Shown here piece by piece: positions 54,490 through 64,000 of a DNA stretch of 64,000 nt. Both the position numbers and the translations under genes were made by a program. The stretch is from Closterium sp. Naga37s-1 (Eukaryota > Streptophyta > Zygnematophyceae > Desmidiales > Closteriaceae). The stretch lies in assembly GCA_947471745.1 (NCBI GenBank), contig CANJKZ010000971.1, positions 1,422,001-1,486,000 on the forward strand, in the 5' to 3' direction. Below the pieces are notes generated by a model. The model saw only the letters and a list, made by a program, of their open reading frames with translations, made no database searches and was not told where the DNA came from. Within the stretch, counting starts at the first letter, position 1, and each line of letters begins with the position of its first letter.

Positions 54490-54605
54490 GCATGCGTGCA
54501 TGTTTCCAGGTGACTTGTGAGTCGACTCTAAAGCCACATGCCGCGAGTTCAATGGATTCACAGAGTCTCGTTTCTGCAAGTTTAGGAATGCGTGCGTGTT
54601 TTAAG
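54438..54605. repeat. 3'-end duplication with GAGTCGACTC palindrome (E3 ligase)
   Basis: Two ~72-bp copies of the terminal coding sequence and 3' UTR (54,438-54,510 and 54,533-54,605) flank TGACTTGTGAGTCGACTCTA (54,511-54,530). The second copy is outside the CDS. Confidence 0.92.
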
Positions 54606-54628
54606 TACTGGATGTGGATTCCCATGAG

Positions 54629-57600
54629 TCATGGGCCATGACCCATTATGTCATGATTCATCCAGGCTTTATAAGGTGCAGTAAGTGTACGAACTAAGTG
54701 TACAACTATAGCACTATGATTAAAGACAGCAAACGACGTCACAAATACACCCATAAAAGCAGCTGGGCTGAAGTCGTTTGGGCTGCCGTCTTTTAGCAGG
54801 CTCTGCCATTTTTTTGAGAAAAACAATCAGTACTCCGGCAGTTTCCCTGCCCGGAAAATGCCAAACTTGGTGCTGCTGCTGTTATTGAAGGGCACTTTGT
54901 GCTCTTGCAAAAATTCCCCCCTGCAACCATCCAATACGAGCGCACAAAATCGGGAGGAGAAGGGGGACATTGTGGATAAGGGAAAAGTCAGTGAGGGAGG
55001 AAAGGGGGGGGGTGTCGGGGGGGGTTGAGGGGGGGAAGGTTTGAGGTGTTTAGGGAAATGGATGAGGGGGTAGCATTGGGGGGGAAAGGGGATGATGGAA
55101 ACAACAAAACGGGGTGGTGGGGAGGGGGCGAGAGTGGAGAGGATACCGAGGGCCTTCAGAGAATGGGAAAGGTTCTCAAGAATGGGAAAGGCTCATGGGG
55201 GATACGGAGAGTACAAAACGCGGGGGGGGGGGGGGGGGGGGGGGGCTTGGTGGAGGGAAGAGGGGAGGGGGAGGTTGTGCGACCAACTTACAGCTCTGCT
55301 TTGAGCTGCTCTGGTTGGCTCGTCTCACACTCAATCTCGTACTGTGTGCCAAAGGAAAACTGCTCAAGGAGGGAAAGGGGAACAACAAGGAGGGGAAGGC
55401 GCAACAAGAGCAAGACAGGATGATAATACGTGAGTTGCTCTGGTTGGCCCGTCTCGCACTCAATCTCGTACTGTGTGCCAAAGGCAAACTGCAGAAAGAG
55501 GGCAAGGGGCACAACAAGGGTGAGACAGGATGATAAGGGTGAGACAGGATGATAAGGGTGAGACAGGATGATAAGGGTGAGACAGGATGATATGGTACAA
55601 TGGATTTGCTCTGGTTGGCTCGTCTCACACTCAATCTCGTACTGTGTGCCGAAGGAAACCTGCTGAAAGGCAAACTGCAGAAAGAGGGCAAGGGGCACAA
55701 CAAGGGTGGATGTAACCCAATCGAAGCCTTGGTGGCAAAGGCACACAAAAGGGCGAACACATGAATACATACTGTGTGCCAAACTGCTTTTAAGGCACTT
55801 TCAGAATATGAGTGTATTGCAAGTACCAAAGACAAGGTGCTAAAAACGGAAAAGTGCATAAATTGGGTTGGGCACACACGCAGCACACAAGTGCACAGCA
55901 CACAGTACAGCAACAGAACACATGCTTTAAAGCTCAGGGCCCAAATTGCACTACTTTAGTAAGGTCAACCCAGGTGTTTTTCAGGTGGTTTTTTACGCAA
56001 GGTGTGTTTTCGACTTTTGAGTTTGGTTTCACACAACCTTCCCTGTCAGTATTACTAAGGTTGCTCCGCGCGCTCCGCAATTTGGGCCGCGAGCTTTAAG
56101 ACGCCGCAAAAATGCACATTAGCCATCATTTTTTTGAAGGGACTTTGAGACGCCCCAAAACTTCTTAACAGAGATGCACATGTTTTGAGTCGACTCAAAA
56201 CACGGTTTTTTACTTCTTGAAAGGACAAGGAGACGCCCCAAAACTTCTTAACAGAGATGCACACCATTTGTTTGTTTGTTTGCTTGCTTGCCTTTTCGAC
56301 TGCTCTGCTGCATCCAAGCTGTGTCTCCACTCAAACACACTGTAATTTCAAATGCACCGCACTCGACCCCTCCTTGCCGCACATCACCACGTCCCACATG
56401 AGTTTCATTGGCTTGATCATGTCGCCCCACCACTAAAAAACACTATTAGTGTTGCTGAACCCCCCCAGATACACAAACTGCTGATTCATCTGCACCGCAC
56501 TCAACCCCCCGAATCTGCACACCACCACGACGCACCTGAGTCTCATCCAACTCGATCGTGTTGCCCCGCCACTCAAACACAGTCCGAGTGTTGCAGAACC
56601 CCCCCGGACACACAAACTGCCGTTCCATCTGCACCGCACTCAACCCCCCCAATCTGCGCATCACCGCACCCCACCTGAGTCTCATCCAGCTCGATCGTGT
56701 TGCTCCGCCACTCAAACACGCTTCTAGTGTTCCAGAATCCCCCTAGGCACACAAACTGCCGTTCCATCTGCACCGCACTCAACCCCTTCAAATCACACAC
56801 CACCATGTCCCACCTGAGTCTCATCGAGCTCGATCGTGTTGCCCCGCCACTCAAACACAGTCCGGATGTTGCGGAACCCACCCAGACATACGAACTGCGG
56901 GCAGGAGAAGCGGGCAGGCTGAAGTGTGGGGGGGGGGGTTGGGGTTGAGAGGGGGTGAGAGGTGGGGGGAAGTGATAAGCACAAAATCCCAGTCACAAAA
57001 CTGTGGGCAGGATAATTTTGCAAGGGGTGGTGAGGGATGGGGTGAGGAAAGAGGGGAAACGAGAGAATGGGAAGGGGTGGGGACGGGTAGGGGGACGTCT
57101 CGATAAAAGGTTGGTTATGAGACGTCTCGATAAAAGGTTGGTTATGAGACGTCTCGATAAAAGGTTGGTTATGAGATGTCTCGATAAAAGGTTGGTTATG
57201 AGACGTCTCGATAAAAGGTTGGTTATGAGACGTCTCGATGAGACGTCTCGATCACCTGTCATCCAACGGTGGAGTACCGTTAAAGCAAAGATTCTAAGAA
57301 ATCTGGATGAGGTCCCCGAAAAACCAGAACCCTGGAAACACGAATAATCCTGCATACAAAAGCAAGTCTGCACCGAGAAACAACCCTGCAAAGCGTCGGG
57401 AGAAAGGGGGGGGGATAGGAAATACCCCTATAAACAAGAATAACCCTGCATATAAAAACATCTCTGCAAGGAAAAACAGCTCTGCAAAGCGTAGGGAGAG
57501 GCGGACTTGGTACCAGGGAGGCGAGAAGAGGCGTGGATGCGGGTTGCAGCAGTGAGGAATCTTTCACACATGCCCGGTCAAAGGCAGGGTCGATTTTGGA

Positions 57601-59551
57601 CGACTTTTGAGGCGCCTAAAAAAAAAACACATGCCCGGTGGTCAAAGGCAGGGTCTAGTTTTGAGTCGACTCAAAACCAATCTTTCACACATGCCCGGTG
57701 ATCAAAGGCATTGTCTAGTTTTGAGTCGAAGGCAGGGTCGATTTTGGGTCGGGTTTCACTCAAAGCTAATCTTTCACACATGCCCGGTGGTCAAAGGCAG
57801 GGTCGATTTTGGAGGTGCCTCGGAAATAGTGGGACTTGGAAGTCGTACCAGGGAGGGAGGCAAGAAGAGGAATGGATGCAGATTGCAGCAACGAACAAGG
57901 GGACCCTGGTCCCTCCCCTGCCTCTGACACATGCCCTTCAAGGTGACTTTTGAAGTGACTTGGTTAAAAGCAACGAAAAGTCGTACCAGGGAGGCAAGGA
58001 GAGGCGTGGATGCAGATTGCAGCAACGAGGGGTCTGCCACGCATGCCCTGCCAAAGGCAGGTTCGATGTCCTCTTCCTCCTGTGAGTGGGTGTGCAGAGA
58101 GACAGATAGCAAGCACAGGATGGCAGAAAGCGGGAATGTTAGACAGGAAAAGAGGAGATGCGTGGATGTGGATTGCAGCAGAAAAGGACCCTCCACACCG
58201 CACATGCCCTGCCAAAGGCAGGTTCGATCTCCTCTTCTTCCTGTGAGTGCGTGTCGGAGAGGCGGGGATAGGGGCTCATCACACGTGTAAGAGCAGTGGC
58301 GGGTCCCTGGAACGTGCGTGACCGGTAAGTTGTAAGAAGGAGCTCTCAATACTGCTTGTCCAAATACACTGAATCTGTTCAACAGAGGAGGGAGCGACCG
58401 ATGCCATCCCCTACAGTCTTCCCTGTTGTATGTATGGCCAGTCCAGTACCACTTCTTTTCTGTAACTTGTCCAGAAAAAGGTTAACCCACCATTTATCTA
58501 TCACTCTCAGAAAAAAGGTTAACCCACCATTTATCTATCACTCTCAGAAAAAAGGTTAACCCACCATTTATCTATCACTCTCAGAAAAAGGTTAACCCAC
58601 CATTTATCTATCACTCAGTTTCAATCGTCCAAATACACCGAACCCGCGATCCTGCTTACCTCAGCGAAGCGTCCAACGGCATCTGTTATTTTCTGCTCTA
58701 TATCAACTTGTCCAGATACACTGAACCTGCTTACCTCAGTTGAGCGTCCGATGCCATCCGCCATTATAGTCTTCCCCTTTACAGTCACAACGCACTTGCT
58801 GTCACTGTTGTAGAAACGAAGGCGTAATACAATGCGGTTGCGACTCCTGCATTCAGGGAGGGATAAGGGGACAGAACGGAAGGAGAAGGAGGGCAAGGGT
58901 GTAACGGCGACAAGCTTGTAAAGGTGGCATGTTTGTAACGCTGATGTACTTGTAACGGGGACGTGTTACCATCACCACTCACAGCTCGCCATTCGCCCCG
59001 TCGAAAAACACGTTCTCCTGCTGATGTGTCACGCGGTGATTGGCCGCCAGGAGCTCCGCGACGCGCGCGTGCGCCTCCTTATTCGCTAACCGCAGTTTCA
59101 CCTCCACTTCCATCGCCACCCCCGCGCCCGCCGCACCCTCCGCGCCCGCCGCCGGTTCCGCCATGGATTCACCTGCGGAAGCCGCGGAGGCGGAGATTGA
59201 ATGCGCGGGCCGGCGGAGGCTGGGAGTGTGCGGAAGGAGGGCAGGGTGGACGGCGGGGAAAGGCGAAAATCGAAGCGCAGTGGGGCCCGCGGGACCTAGA
59301 GAAGCGGGAAGAAGCGCGGAGGCGGAAGCTGGGCGGGGAGGGCGGAAAGGAAAGTGGCGCGGGGAGCGGAATTGGTGGTGGGGTGCGGAAAGGAGAGGGG
59401 CGCGAAGAGGCGATGCGATGCCGGCAGCGGAAACGGCGCGCTGCAGCATGGGGCCGGGGGGAAGGCGCCGATGAATGGGGGGAAATAACCTCTGGAGGAG
59501 TGCGGAAGTCGACGAGAAGTAGTGTGAGGAGATAGCTGAACTGAAATCCAT
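54629..59551 (-). CDS. CYTH-domain triphosphate tunnel metalloenzyme, six exons
   Basis: Exons (high to low) 59,551-58,983; 58,846-58,735; 58,079-57,987; 56,894-56,814; 55,359-55,292; 54,800-54,629. Phases agree and give 364 residues. Signature MEVEVKLRL (ExExK), then [58 protein letters not shown] with [24 protein letters not shown], and terminal [10 protein letters not shown] and FAVF. The family folds as an eight-strand tunnel that hydrolyses tripolyphosphate or nucleotides with a metal. The 100-odd residues before MEVEVK are Ser/Ala/Arg/Pro-rich and may be an organelle transit peptide; starts at 59,449 or later are possible. A small exon near 57,260-57,320 ([16 protein letters not shown]) may be missing from the model. 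Confidence 0.85.
54830..55291. repeat. purine-rich tract with a 24-G run
   Basis: Last intron of the CYTH gene; G-rich on the plus strand, with uninterrupted G at 55,222-55,245. Could form G-quadruplex structures. Confidence 0.7.
55435..55770 (-). repeat. two to three echo copies of CYTH exon 5
   Basis: [16 protein letters not shown] recurs at about 55,440-55,490 and 55,610-55,660, with a fragment near 55,765. Between them GGGTGAGACAGGATGATAAG repeats four times (55,518-55,595). Confidence 0.85.
56181..56202. repeat. perfect 22-bp palindrome centred on GAGTCGACTC
   Basis: Half-site TGTTTTGAGTC. The ~50-bp arms GAGACGCCCCAAAACTTCTT... end at 56,180 and 56,264. Confidence 0.93.
56396..56813 (-). 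repeat. three echo copies of CYTH exon 4 (137-139 bp period)
   Basis: Copies of [23 protein letters not shown] with CAG end and GTG donor start near 56,757, 56,618 and 56,479, downstream (gene sense) of the exon used. All four could in principle be spliced. Confidence 0.88.
57092..57252. repeat. 27-bp array built on GAGACGTCTC
   Basis: Unit GAGACGTCTCGATAAAAGGT plus TGGTTAT, five to six units, each carrying the palindrome (one unit has GAGATGTCTC). Ends with two adjacent palindromes at 57,227-57,250. Confidence 0.93.
57480..57940 (-). repeat. echo copies of CYTH exon 3 with three palindrome-family members
   Basis: ACACATGCCCGGTGGTCAAA and GGCAGGGTCGATTTTG blocks recur near 57,567, 57,630, 57,688 and 57,777. 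They are separated by GACTTTTGAGGCGCCTAAAA (57,603-57,622), a perfect 20-bp GTTTTGAGTCGACTCAAAAC (57,658-57,677), a half-palindrome GTTTTGAGTCGA at about 57,718 and a decayed GGAGGTGCCTC at 57,811. Confidence 0.85.
58090..58260 (-). repeat. echo copy of CYTH exon 3, upstream
   Basis: The minus strand reads [13 protein letters not shown] and then loses the family sequence; the intact copy is 58,079-57,987. Confidence 0.75.
58474..58617. repeat. 37-bp tandem repeat, four copies
   Basis: Unit AAAAAGGTTAACCCACCATT plus TATCTATCACTCTCAG, in CYTH intron 2. Echoes of exon 2's end and donor lie at 58,655-58,690 and near 58,400. Confidence 0.9.
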
Positions 59552-59842
59552 TGGGTGGAATCCAGGAATGGCAGTTGCTATGATATCGGCCTCCTCGTTT
59601 GAATGAGTGCTGGAAATTAGACACACTTTATAGACGTAACACGAATGAAACTCAAAACTCCACAGTTGTAGGCCATACTTATTTCCCTGTTTTATCACAG
59701 GTTTGGTTCGGACCCTAGGATTCCTTCATGTATTTTGTTCATCCAATATTCTTGGAGGATTATCAGACGTAAAAATACCTCCCTGGTAATCGCACCCTCG
59801 CTACGCTTACATGCTGACTCTGACACAGCCACTTTGCTTAGT

Positions 59843-62800
59843 CTACATGTATTTGTATTCCAGCTCTTGTCGGAACTTGGAAGCCATGAATTCAATCTCC
59901 CCATCGCTGAGATCCACAGGAGCTTCAGCTTCCGCTCCCTGGTGGAGCGACATGTAGCGGCGATGCATGTGCGCCGGAACCATGGACTGTACCCAGCGCT
60001 GCTCATAACGAGGATAAAAAAAAGGGGATGTGGCAGGAAGAAGGCTAGCCAGCACAGATGCGCGCGCATGTATGGCGAACTAATAAAAATTTTCCAGTGC
60101 TAGTTATGGTAAGTAGGCATACAGAAAAGGTAGGCGCGTAAGGAATGAATGTTTGTTAGTACATGAAATGTACACTCATGACTATGGGATGAGAATGACA
60201 ATGAGAAAGGAAATGAGAATTGAGTAAGCGGGAGCGAGGATTGAAGCTGCTTGTAGGGAGTGGTGTTGAACATGGAGTAGGAAGTTACCTGGAAGGCGGT
60301 GGTGGGGGCATCGTCCATAAGCCACTTCCAGAGGGTGAATGCTTCAAGGAGTGATGCGATGATGAGGAGAAGACCAAAGGGAATGCCGTACAGGAAGGAC
60401 CACACCTGGACACAGGGGGGATATGGGGAGAGTGGCAGGGGTAACAGCAGGGTGTGATGGCACTTCCAGAGGGTGAATGCTTCAAGGAGCGATGCGATGA
60501 TGAGGAGGAGACCAAAGGGAATGCCGTACAGGAAGGACCACACCTGGTCGAGAGGAAAGTGACAGGGGGAACAAGGGAAAAAAGGGCAACAAGGTGGAAG
60601 GGGCATCGTCCATAAGCCACTTCCAGAGGGTGCAGTGAAGGCCTCGAGCAGCGATGGGCAACAGGGGGAGGGTGCATCGTCCATGAGCCACATCCAGAGG
60701 GTGCAGTGAAGGCCTGGAGGAGCGATGCGATGATGAGGAGCAGACCAAAGCGAATGCCGTAACAGGATGGATGGCAAACACCATGGAGTGCGGGTGCAGC
60801 AGAGAGATGCCATGCCACACATACAAGAGCAGACTGAAGGCAACGCTGAGTGGAGAGATCATGCCTGAGGGCGAGGGTATTACCACCATGGAGTGCGGGT
60901 GTTGTTTTGAGGCGCCTCAAAACAGAATCATGCCTGAGGGCGAGGGTATTACCACCATGGAGTGCGGGTGTTGTTTTGAGGCGCCTCAAAACAGAATCAT
61001 GCCTGAGGGCGAGGGTATTACCATGGAGTGCGGGTGCAGCAGAGAGATGCCATGCCACACGTTGATCACTCCCAGCAGCATATGAACTCTTCAGCAACAC
61101 TAACATTTTACTCGCTTCCTTTTCCGCTCCACCGAATTTTCTGGCACTGCTGCCCTTCTGACCAATCACGAGTGACGGCACATACCATGGAGTGCGGGTG
61201 CAGCAGCGAGATGCCATGCCATGCCACACGTTGATCACTCCCAGCAGCAAATGGCAACAGTTGTACAATCAACTGTACAATCGCCCTTTCTGGACCAAGA
61301 ATTTTCGTTGGCACACTGCCCTCCCAACCTTGAGTGACGGCATACCATGGAGTGCGGGTGCAGCAGCGAGATGCCATGCCACACGTTGATCACTCCCAGC
61401 AGCACCACCAGGCGTCCGTTCCAGTGGTGCAGCAGGTTCCACCAGGGGCGCAGCAGCGCGTCCTTATGGGGAATGACCATGAGAGCAGTCACCTGAACAC
61501 ATGAGGAGTGAAGGGCATAGATTGCAAAGAATCACATGCAGACACATGGCAGTGCCAGCACAGAATCACTAGGCGTCCGTTCCAGTGGTGCAGGAGGTTC
61601 CACCAGGGGCGAAGGAGCGCGTCCTTATGGGGAATGACCATGAGAGCAGTCACCTGAACACAGGAACACAGGGCAAGGAGTGCACAGGCAAAGAGACAGC
61701 ATGCGGTTATAGGCGTGTGAGTGCACATGGACGTGACAGCAGCACAGCACCACCAGGCGTCCGTTCCAGTGGTGCAGCAGGTTCCACCAGGGGCGAAGGA
61801 GCGCGTCCTTATGGGGAATGACCATGAGAGCAGTCACCTGAACACAGGAACACAGGGCAAGGAGTGCACAGGCAAAGAGACAGCATGCGGTTATAGGCGT
61901 GTGAGTGCACATGGACGTGACAGCAGCACAGCACCACCAGTCGGCCGTTCCAGTGGTGCAGCAGGTTCCACCAGGGGCGAAGGAGCGCGTCGTCCTTATG
62001 AGGAATGACCATGGGAGCAGTCACCTGAACAGAGGAACACATGGTATACATGGGAAAGAATCATGTGAAAACATGAGCACAAGTAAGTACACATGACATG
62101 GGGGCACCATCCTTTCTGTGAGAGGATTCTAAGCCCGTGGTTACACATAGATGTGCCAGCAGCACCACCACCCGCCCATTCCAGTGGTGCCTCAGATTCC
62201 ACCAGATCGACAACAGAGCATCTTCAAGGGGAAGGACCATAAATCAGTGCAGTCACCTGAATAATGGGCACCATTCGACATAAGAATTGCATGGCCCATG
62301 TCTGCATGAGCACAGGAGGGCACGAGCACAGCTGAAAGCGCTGAGTAACTTCTCCATCACCAAGAAACCCTCCTCGGCGAAGGTTTACAACGAAACCCAT
62401 GCGTCTATCTGTTCTGTAGAGATTTTCACAAAGAACCTATGCTGCTTCCCTTGATACATACTGCTGCTTTTCATTGTTCGCGCTAACAAACCCACCTGGA
62501 AGGAGGCCAGAACGAAGAGGGTGATGCCGTACCGCCTGTGCGCCCCCGGGTCAAACTCGCCCGCCTCCTCCCCCCCCACGCCCCTGAGGCGCACATGCCC
62601 CTCATGCGCATCCCCCCACATGAGCAGCCCGAGAAAAAACCCAAACGCGCCCAGCGCATACCCCCCCGCCTGCACCACCCTATGAAGCTTCACCCACGAG
62701 GGTGTTCCAGGCCCGCTGGTTACCACCGCCACGGCGGATGAGGGGAAGGGGAAGGGGAACGCGGAGGAGGGGGCGGAGGAGGCGGAAGCGGAGGAGGAGG

Positions 62801-63980
62801 AGGCGGAGGGGTCGAGTTGGGGGAGGTGGCGGGCGAGGAGCATGCCGATGGGGAGGATGAGACCCCAGGCGAGCAGGTTCACCAGGCCGTGTGCTGCTTG
62901 CAACCACTGGGGAGGTCCGGCACCTGTAGGTCGGGGAAAATACGGGAACAAAGAAAAGGGAATTGATGAGTCTGCCGGGCGAGGAGCATGGGAGGATGAG
63001 ACCCCAGGCGAGCAGGTTGACCAGGCCGTGTGCTGCTTGCAGCCACTGGGGGGGTCCGGCACCTGTAGGTTCAAAGGGGAAAATACGGGAACGAAGGAAA
63101 GGGAATTGATGAGTCTGCCGGGCGAGCAGCATGCCGGTGAAGAGGATGAGGCCCCAGGCGAGCAGGTTGACGAGGCCGTGTGCTGCTTGCAACCACTGGG
63201 GGGGTCCCGCACCTGAAAGGGTGAACAAAAAGGGGAGAGAGCCAGAGAAGAGGGTAAGGGGAGGTGGCGCGCGAGAAGCATGCCGATGGGGAGGACCCAG
63301 GCGAGGAGGTTGACAAGGCCGTGTGCTGCTTGCGACCACTGGGGGGGTGGGCAGCACCTGTAGAATTGGGGAAGGGAACAGGAAGACAGACAGGGTCGAG
63401 ATGGCAAAAATCACTCACATCACACAACGACGGGTGGGTGGGGGGGACTAAACCTTCACCTCACATGCCTCGATAGAGAGTGCGCCTTCACGGTGGGGCC
63501 TAAACTAAACCCTCACCTCACCTGCCCTGAGCAGTCACCCTTGAACTGAACCCAGAACCTGAACCCCTGAACCCTCACCTGCCAAACGCAGGTAGGTGCG
63601 GGCGGTGTGGAAGGGGCTGTGGGGCTCCAAAGCCCCCGTGTCACCGTTGCCGCCCTGCCCCTTGGCCATGATGACGTACAGCCCTGGCGTCTGCCCCTCC
63701 GGTAGCACCACTGCAAACATCACTCGCACCGTGGCTCCTTGAATGTGCACCTGACACATGGAGTGATGACACAAATGAATACGAAAGAGGCTTCTGAGGC
63801 GCGTGTACATATTCAGTTTGGTATATCATAGAACATCACCCGCACCGTGGCTCCTTGAATGTGCACCTGAAAGGGAAGATTGGCACAAATGAAGGACGTT
63901 TCTGAGGCGTGTATATGTGCGTATCCAGTTTGATATGCTATACAGCATCACTCGCACCATGGTTCCGTGAACGTGCACCT
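59843..63980 (-). CDS. DOMON / cytochrome b561 membrane protein (5' part beyond window)
   Basis: Exons (high to low): 63,750-63,579; 62,923-62,496; 61,492-61,346; 60,405-60,289; 59,998-59,843, all in phase with stop at 59,843. The first visible exon is the end of a DOMON domain (VHIQGATVRVMFAVVLPEGQ, LYVIMAKGQ). b561 follows: GPPQWLQAAHGLVNLLAWGL, KLHRVVQAGGYALGAFGFFL, AHRRYGITLFVLASFQ, LLRPWWNLLHHWNGRLVVLL, and a last helix FLYGIPFGLLLIIASLLEAF. Conserved His residues for two hemes are present. The family passes electrons, usually from ascorbate, across membranes. The C-terminal tail is Glu-rich and soluble. Earlier exons lie to the right of the window. Confidence 0.88.
60430..60765 (-). repeat. 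echo copies of b561 exon 4
   Basis: The GIPFGLLLIIASLLEAFTL block recurs near 60,440-60,545 and, shorter, 60,605-60,650 and 60,680-60,765, all before the exon used (60,405-60,289). Confidence 0.82.
60769..61250 (-). repeat. five echo copies of b561 exon 3 3' end
   Basis: The GVINVWHGISLLHPHSM end with GT donor recurs near 61,190-61,240, 61,020-61,075, 60,955-60,970, 60,886-60,900 and 60,780-60,825. Confidence 0.85.
60903..60993. repeat. two perfect 22-bp palindromes centred on GAGGCGCCTC
   Basis: 60,903-60,924 and 60,972-60,993, half-site TGTTTTGAGGC, 69 bp apart. They separate three copies of ATCATGCCTGAGGGCGAGGG... (60,858, 60,928, 60,997). Confidence 0.95.
61560..62255 (-). repeat. four echo copies of b561 exon 3 start
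   Basis: VTALMVIPHKDALLRPWWNL and LHHWNGRLVV recur near 61,565-61,665, 61,745-61,841, 61,930-62,025 and (decayed) 62,140-62,252. Copies two and three share ~184 bp of near-identical sequence including an AGCAGCACAGCACCACCAG tail. Confidence 0.88.
62976..63357 (-). repeat. three echo copies of b561 exon 2 start
   Basis: GAGPPQWLQAAHGLVNLLAW with CAG acceptor at about 63,063, 63,213 and 63,357, then the intact exon from 62,923. Confidence 0.88.
63790..63980 (-). repeat. two echo copies of the DOMON exon start
   Basis: Acceptor plus VHIQGATVRVM-like sequence recurs near 63,868 and 63,979. Each copy is accompanied by a decayed TTCTGAGGCGCG / TTCTGAGGCGTG half-palindrome (63,792 and 63,900). Confidence 0.75.
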
Positions 63981-64000
63981 GAAACGAAAGAGTGACAAGG

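Noticed and set aside
54629..54800. Separate small gene between the E3 ligase and CYTH genes
   Set aside because: The stretch joins in phase to CYTH exon 5 and carries the family's C-terminal LLKDG and FAVF features.

Overview
The window looks like nuclear DNA from a plant-lineage eukaryote, most likely a green alga or streptophyte alga. The genes are split by GT-AG introns whose exon phases fit when joined by eye. The gene families are a Rubisco-LSMT-type SET protein, a HECT-like E2-binding E3 ligase, a CYTH triphosphate tunnel enzyme, a DOMON/cytochrome b561 protein and MYND zinc-finger proteins. The retroelements are a Ty3/gypsy chromovirus and a Ty1/copia element. The exact taxon is inference; a desmid-like alga is only a guess.

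Layout: 1-1,920 is the 3' end of a MYND gene (plus strand), followed by a MITE and a decayed Ty3/gypsy element (2,653-8,518, minus). 10,656-21,249 is a seven-exon SET-domain gene (plus) with a 23-period, 184-bp tandem array in one intron. 21,700-22,860 holds a fold-back element and a gag remnant. 23,818-40,188 is a direct tandem duplication (minus) of a two-exon MYND gene together with its 5' flank and an upstream gag remnant. The left copy is open; the right copy carries two frameshifts. 40,964-47,988 is a young Ty1/copia element (plus, 808-bp LTRs about 1% apart). 49,104-54,489 is a five-exon E3 ligase gene (plus). Convergent to it is a CYTH gene (54,629-59,551, minus), followed by a DOMON/cytochrome b561 gene (59,843 to beyond 64,000, minus).

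The most striking feature is not a gene. In all of these host genes, pieces of exons with their splice sites are repeated in the adjoining introns ('exon echoes'), from 2 to 24 copies each. At more than a dozen of these duplication junctions the two direct-repeat arms are separated by almost nothing except an 18-28 bp palindrome of the form TTTTGAG-N4-CTCAAAA. The central N4 is itself palindromic (GCGC, TCGA, ACGT, once AATT). I know of no named element that fits this. It may mark a palindrome-associated tandem-duplication process that shapes this genome. In places it has added sequence to an exon (E3 ligase exon 3, 27 codons in frame) or been amplified itself (27-bp array at 57,092-57,252).
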